From the NCBI GenBank assembly GCA_035048815.1, contig JAUCBN010000055.1, positions 10,956,501-11,020,500 of the forward strand: a stretch of DNA of 64,000 bases. Reading direction: 5' to 3'. The first letter of the stretch is position 1. Each line of letters begins with the position of its first letter. The DNA comes from Abelmoschus esculentus (taxonomy: Eukaryota; Streptophyta; Magnoliopsida; Malvales; Malvaceae). Below, piece by piece: positions 60,312 to 64,000 of the stretch. Under the pieces are notes generated by a model. That model made no database searches and had not been told where the DNA came from. It saw only the letters and a program-made list of their open reading frames with translations. The translations under genes and the position numbers were made by a program.

Positions 60312-61922
60312 AAACTTCTCTAAGCTCTTGATCCTATGAAACAGTTTCTTCGACTTCATCAATATCCAAAAATGCCTCAGTAACATACAGTTTGAGTGAA
60401 GATTCCAGTGTTGCAAAACTAGAAGGAAACACCATTCATGGAGTGAATTCGAGGAGCTCGATGAAGCTGAACACAAAATCTGTAAGGCCAAAACCAGCAG
60501 AGAACTTAGCAGTGAAGGCAACAGCCTGTCAACTCAGATGATGATGCAAAACAAGGTATGGGGTTGAAATAGCTCAAGAACATGAAAGGGAACCAAATGG
60601 TTTGCAGGCTTCTCGACCATATTCGAATTCTGAAATTCTGAAAGGCCTTAACATCTCAGCATATATTAGAGATCAAAGTGTTGAAAATGAGCATCTGCAC
60701 TTTTGGATCAAGAATGGTCAAGGATTGAGAATCAATGGAAGTAAATGATTGATGAGAAACTAGTCATGTGACATGAATCATGATGCCATGACTGCTGTTT
60801 TTCAGTTCTTGAAGGTGAAGAAAAATGTTGCTACACCATCTACTAGTTTCAATGTTATTTGTTTGAAAACAATAAAACAGATTGAGACTAAAACTAGGGT
60901 AGTGTCTTGTGTTTTTGATTATCTTGGGGTGTAATTATTTGCTGGAAATTTATATTTTTATTGGAGAAACAATGATGGTTTCTGGAGAAAAAAAAAAGAA
61001 TTTTATTTTCCTATGCAATAGAAAGAATATTATTTGGGCTTCAAGAAATAGACTTGGGTTATTTTATGCAGTCCACAAATGGCTAGTTTACAATAAAATG
61101 GACTAGAGCCAAGTTTTTTCTTCATTCTTTAATATAATATAATATAATATAATATAATATAATATATGTTTATTAATTTTAATTTTTAATAATAAATATA
61201 TCTCGTATATATAAACTATTCATATTAAGATATATTTAAACAATACTAATTTTTATTATTTAGATCAATTCCTCTCTATAACTAAAAGCTTTTTATTTCA
61301 TTAAGCATTATAAACATTGAATAGAAGTAACAAATTCAGCAACTTCTTTAATAAAGTTCTTTAAGTTTATAAACATTGATTCTAAATAAGTTTTTTTTTA
61401 AATATTCATCGTTCAATACATCTTAGATTAACTGATATTGAAGCAAGCTTTAAGATATTTGATTTTATACTTTGTATATCGTATCAATAATGATACTAAT
61501 CGAATTATACTCAATCAGACTAGTTAATAAAAAAATTTTAAGTGTTCTTTTTTTGTAGCATTCCATTTCCTAAGGTTAATGACCATTGAAAAGGCTATGA
61601 AACTTGTTTCATCTTTCTTCCTCCACGTTGAGTTTCCTTAAACAACAAAAGTATTCACTCACGTCACTTGCCTAATGCCTACATAGTACCTAAAGGGACT
61701 CTTTTCTGTGTTTTTGTGTTCTCAAAGTCCTTTATTTGGTTCTTCAATCTTCACCATCTTCCTTATCACTCGCTTCATTCAAGTCCAACCACTTACCAAT
61801 GCATTCAAAATCCAAAACCCAAAACTCAATCTTTTTGTCCCGAGATTCCTTTGATCTTTGCTGTTAGACCCTTTGAAGTTCTTCTAAGTTGAACTCATCT
61901 GAAGGGGTTTGGGTTTCTTTCA
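60312..61922. other. Spacer and promoter of the ALP1-like gene
   Basis: 60312-60800 may include further remnants of the SOSEKI copy but no clear motif was found. An (AATAT)n microsatellite lies at about 61132-61166. The last 300 bp should include the promoter and leader of the gene starting at 61923. Confidence 0.5.
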
Positions 61923-64000
61923 ATGGGACCCATTAAAGGGTTCAAAAGAAGAAAAAAAGTTTCAGACAAGAAGGTGGTTGACCAGAATGTCTTGCCTTCT
62001 TCTTCCACCAGTGCTCCTTCTTTGGGGTCTCAACCTCAGCCCTTGGATTGGTGGGATGAATTCTCCAAGAGGATTTCAGGTATTACAACAATATGATTCT
62101 CCACAGTTCTCAATGTTATTTGTCAGTTTCTGTACATTGCTTTTCTGTTGGCTTGAACTTGTCTAGCAATGATGATTCTAACTGATATTGGCTTTTGCTT
62201 CATGTTTAATGAAATTTCATGACTTGGGTCCAAATGGGTTTCTTTTAATTTGATTGAATTTGTAAATATTTCCAGTTTGTGTAAGAATGGTATGTATGAG
62301 ATGGAGCTTTGCTGGTTTAGATTCTTTGCAAGTTTGAAGCTTTATGTATTTGTGGATTGTTTTGAATTTCTGGGAATTTGGTTATACCTATTAAGTGTTC
62401 CAACATGCTTCTATTAGGTTTTTGTTTTAAACAGTTTCTGATAAAATTTCAGATTTAGGGCATTCATTTGATGTAAGGTAATGTGGGTGTAATGCAGTTA
62501 GTAAATATCCCTTGTAACTTGATATGAAAGGTTTTTTCGCTTAGTTCGTGTTTCGTCTGCCTGTGATGTACTGATGTTAGTCCTTTTTCGAACTCTATAT
62601 GCCGATGGCTATCATGACAGGCATTGTTTATTCGAGGGCGTCCCCCGTCCAGGCATGAGTTTGATCGACATGTTTGTAGTTATTAGGACAGGAACCTGTG
62701 TCGATATTTTCCTTTTCCGTTAAGGAATAGGTATTAGAGTTTTCGGTATGTGCATCTCGAAATGATAAGCAATGAGTCTCCCTAGCTCCATTTTAATCTT
62801 TTACTCCTTTCTGTGGAATGAATTTTGAGACAATGCACAATAAACTTACATTTTTGGTATTGCAGCGCGTACGTTATAGATGTTCCTTGAATGTAAATGC
62901 CTAATTACAAACGGATGAGTGATATACAAGTTCGGATAAATTTCAGATTGCGACTTGTCATTTTGATTGAAACTTGGTTTTGTTTGTACGAAGTCGTCTG
63001 TTAAGTGATCTTAGAAAATGGCCTTACAAAGAGCTTGAAGGCCATATATAGATGGAGGGTGGATCTTGCCTCATCATGCAAATCCTCCTCAGAAATTGAC
63101 CATGAAACAATGTTTATATCTACATATATGTGCTATTTTTGCTTATGTTAAGACGGCAAGTCAGTTGTGTTGTGACTTGTATGTTAGCGTTTTGTCGTAG
63201 TCGCTAATTTGCTTTAAATATCTTTCTTTTGTTATTGACAGCAAAGCTCGATGATATATTGTATGTAGATGGTAAGAACATGCTGAATTATCTGATTAGC
63301 TTCTGCATGTGTGATGAAAATAAACGAGATATGTGCTTTTCGATCTTGTTTTGAACTTTTATATGCACAGTGTCGTTGATATGCCGGGATCGACGAGCCT
63401 TATGGTAAACAGATTTCCAGCGGATTAAGTTAATGTTCTTACATCTACTGTTTAGGTCCTTTATCCCAATCAAAGGGTCCAAAAAGTTTCGAATCGGTTT
63501 TCAGAGTTTCAAGAAAGACATTCAACTACATCTGTTCACTAGTGAAGGAAGATCTGATGGCTAGGCAATCGAGCTACACCGATATAAATGGCAAGCCTTT
63601 GTCTCTAAATGATCAAGTTGCGGTTGCTCTTAGAAGGCTTGGCTCTGGTGAATCATTATCGATCATAGGTGATACTTTTGGGATGAATCAATCGACTGTT
63701 TCTCAGATAACCTGGCGGTTTGTCGAAGCAATGGAGGAAAGAGGACTGCACCATCTCAGTTGGCCTTCAAATGTAGCAGAGATGGAGGAAATAAAGTCCA
63801 AGTTCGAGAAAATAAGGGGCCTTCCTAACTGCTGTGGTGCAATCGACATCACACACGTTGTCATGACTCTGCCTACAGTGGACCCTTCAAACCTTGTCTG
63901 GTTCGACCGGGAGAAGAACTACAGCATGATTTTGCAGGCAGTTGTGGACCCTGAGATGAGATTCCGTGATGTGATTGCCGGGTGGCCTGGGAGTTTAAGT
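61923..64000 (+). CDS. ALP1/HARBI1-like protein derived from a PIF/Harbinger transposase, 3' truncated by window edge
   Basis: A nuclease-fold protein of the PIF/Harbinger transposase family. Domesticated plant members include ALP1, which associates with Polycomb PRC2. Exon 1 is 61923-62079 (MGPIKGFKRRKKVS.. to DWWDEFSKRIS) and exon 2 runs from 63456 through the window end in frame. Seen in order: a basic N terminus; LDWWDEFSKRI; a helix-turn-helix-like segment at about residues 119-145 (SLSIIGDTFGMNQSTVSQIT); and the start of the DDE domain with GAIDITHV (Asp183), LQAVVDPEMRFRDV and GWPGSLS. The rest of the catalytic domain lies to the right. There are no terminal inverted repeats or transposon hallmarks nearby, and the gene order matches Arabidopsis, which supports a fixed host gene rather than a mobile copy. 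Confidence 0.88.

Noticed and set aside
1..64000. CRISPR arrays, rRNA, tRNA genes, bacterial operons
   Set aside because: None is present: the tandem repeats seen are microsatellites or transposon arms, no tRNA-like cloverleaf was noticed apart from the SINE boxes, and the gene structures are eukaryotic.

Overview
This window is nuclear DNA from a dicot plant. The genes have many short introns with GT..AG borders, the spacers are very AT-rich and full of small transposable elements, and every recognisable protein is a plant family. The spacer repeats and the protein sequences would fit a cotton-like Malvaceae genome, but that is an inference and was not tested.

Layout from left to right: the last four exons of a dehydroascorbate reductase gene (33-1629, +); a complete 17-exon SULTR4-type sulfate transporter (3428-10826, -) with one apparent GC-AG intron that carries an LTR-like insert; about 7 kb of repeat-rich spacer with hAT-, CACTA- and MITE-like elements; a MAP kinase phosphatase 1 gene (18828-21714, +) with a short upstream ORF; a nested foldback transposon (24178-25499); a DUF674 cluster made of one frameshifted copy, one intact + copy, one intact - copy and one short relic (26107-29556); about 5 kb of spacer; a KCS12-like 3-ketoacyl-CoA synthase (34522-36248, +); spacer with a Harbinger-type MITE, a hAT MITE and a SINE; ribosomal protein uL23/RPL23A (41026-42587, +); an ABCB6/ABCB20-type full-size ABC transporter (45739-53199, +); remains of a PHIP1-like RNA-binding gene (54495-55405 and 59522-59640) on either side of an intact DC1-domain gene (56718-58799, +); a SOSEKI/DUF966 fragment (59884-60311); and the first two exons of an ALP1/HARBI1-like transposase-derived gene that runs off the right edge (61923-64000, +).

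The genes do not form an operon or a single pathway. The series MKP1, RPL23A, ABCB20-type, PHIP1-like, ALP1-like follows the order I recall for their relatives on Arabidopsis chromosome 3 (around At3g55270-At3g55350). This suggests an ancestral block in which the PHIP1 gene has decayed and DUF674, KCS and DC1 genes have been added. No tRNA, rRNA, CRISPR array or intact autonomous transposon was found. No convincing new multi-gene system was found. The most notable non-genic structures are a foldback element of about 1.06 kb with a perfect 9-bp target duplication, sitting inside another MITE, and a small hAT-type MITE family with visible 8-bp target duplications.
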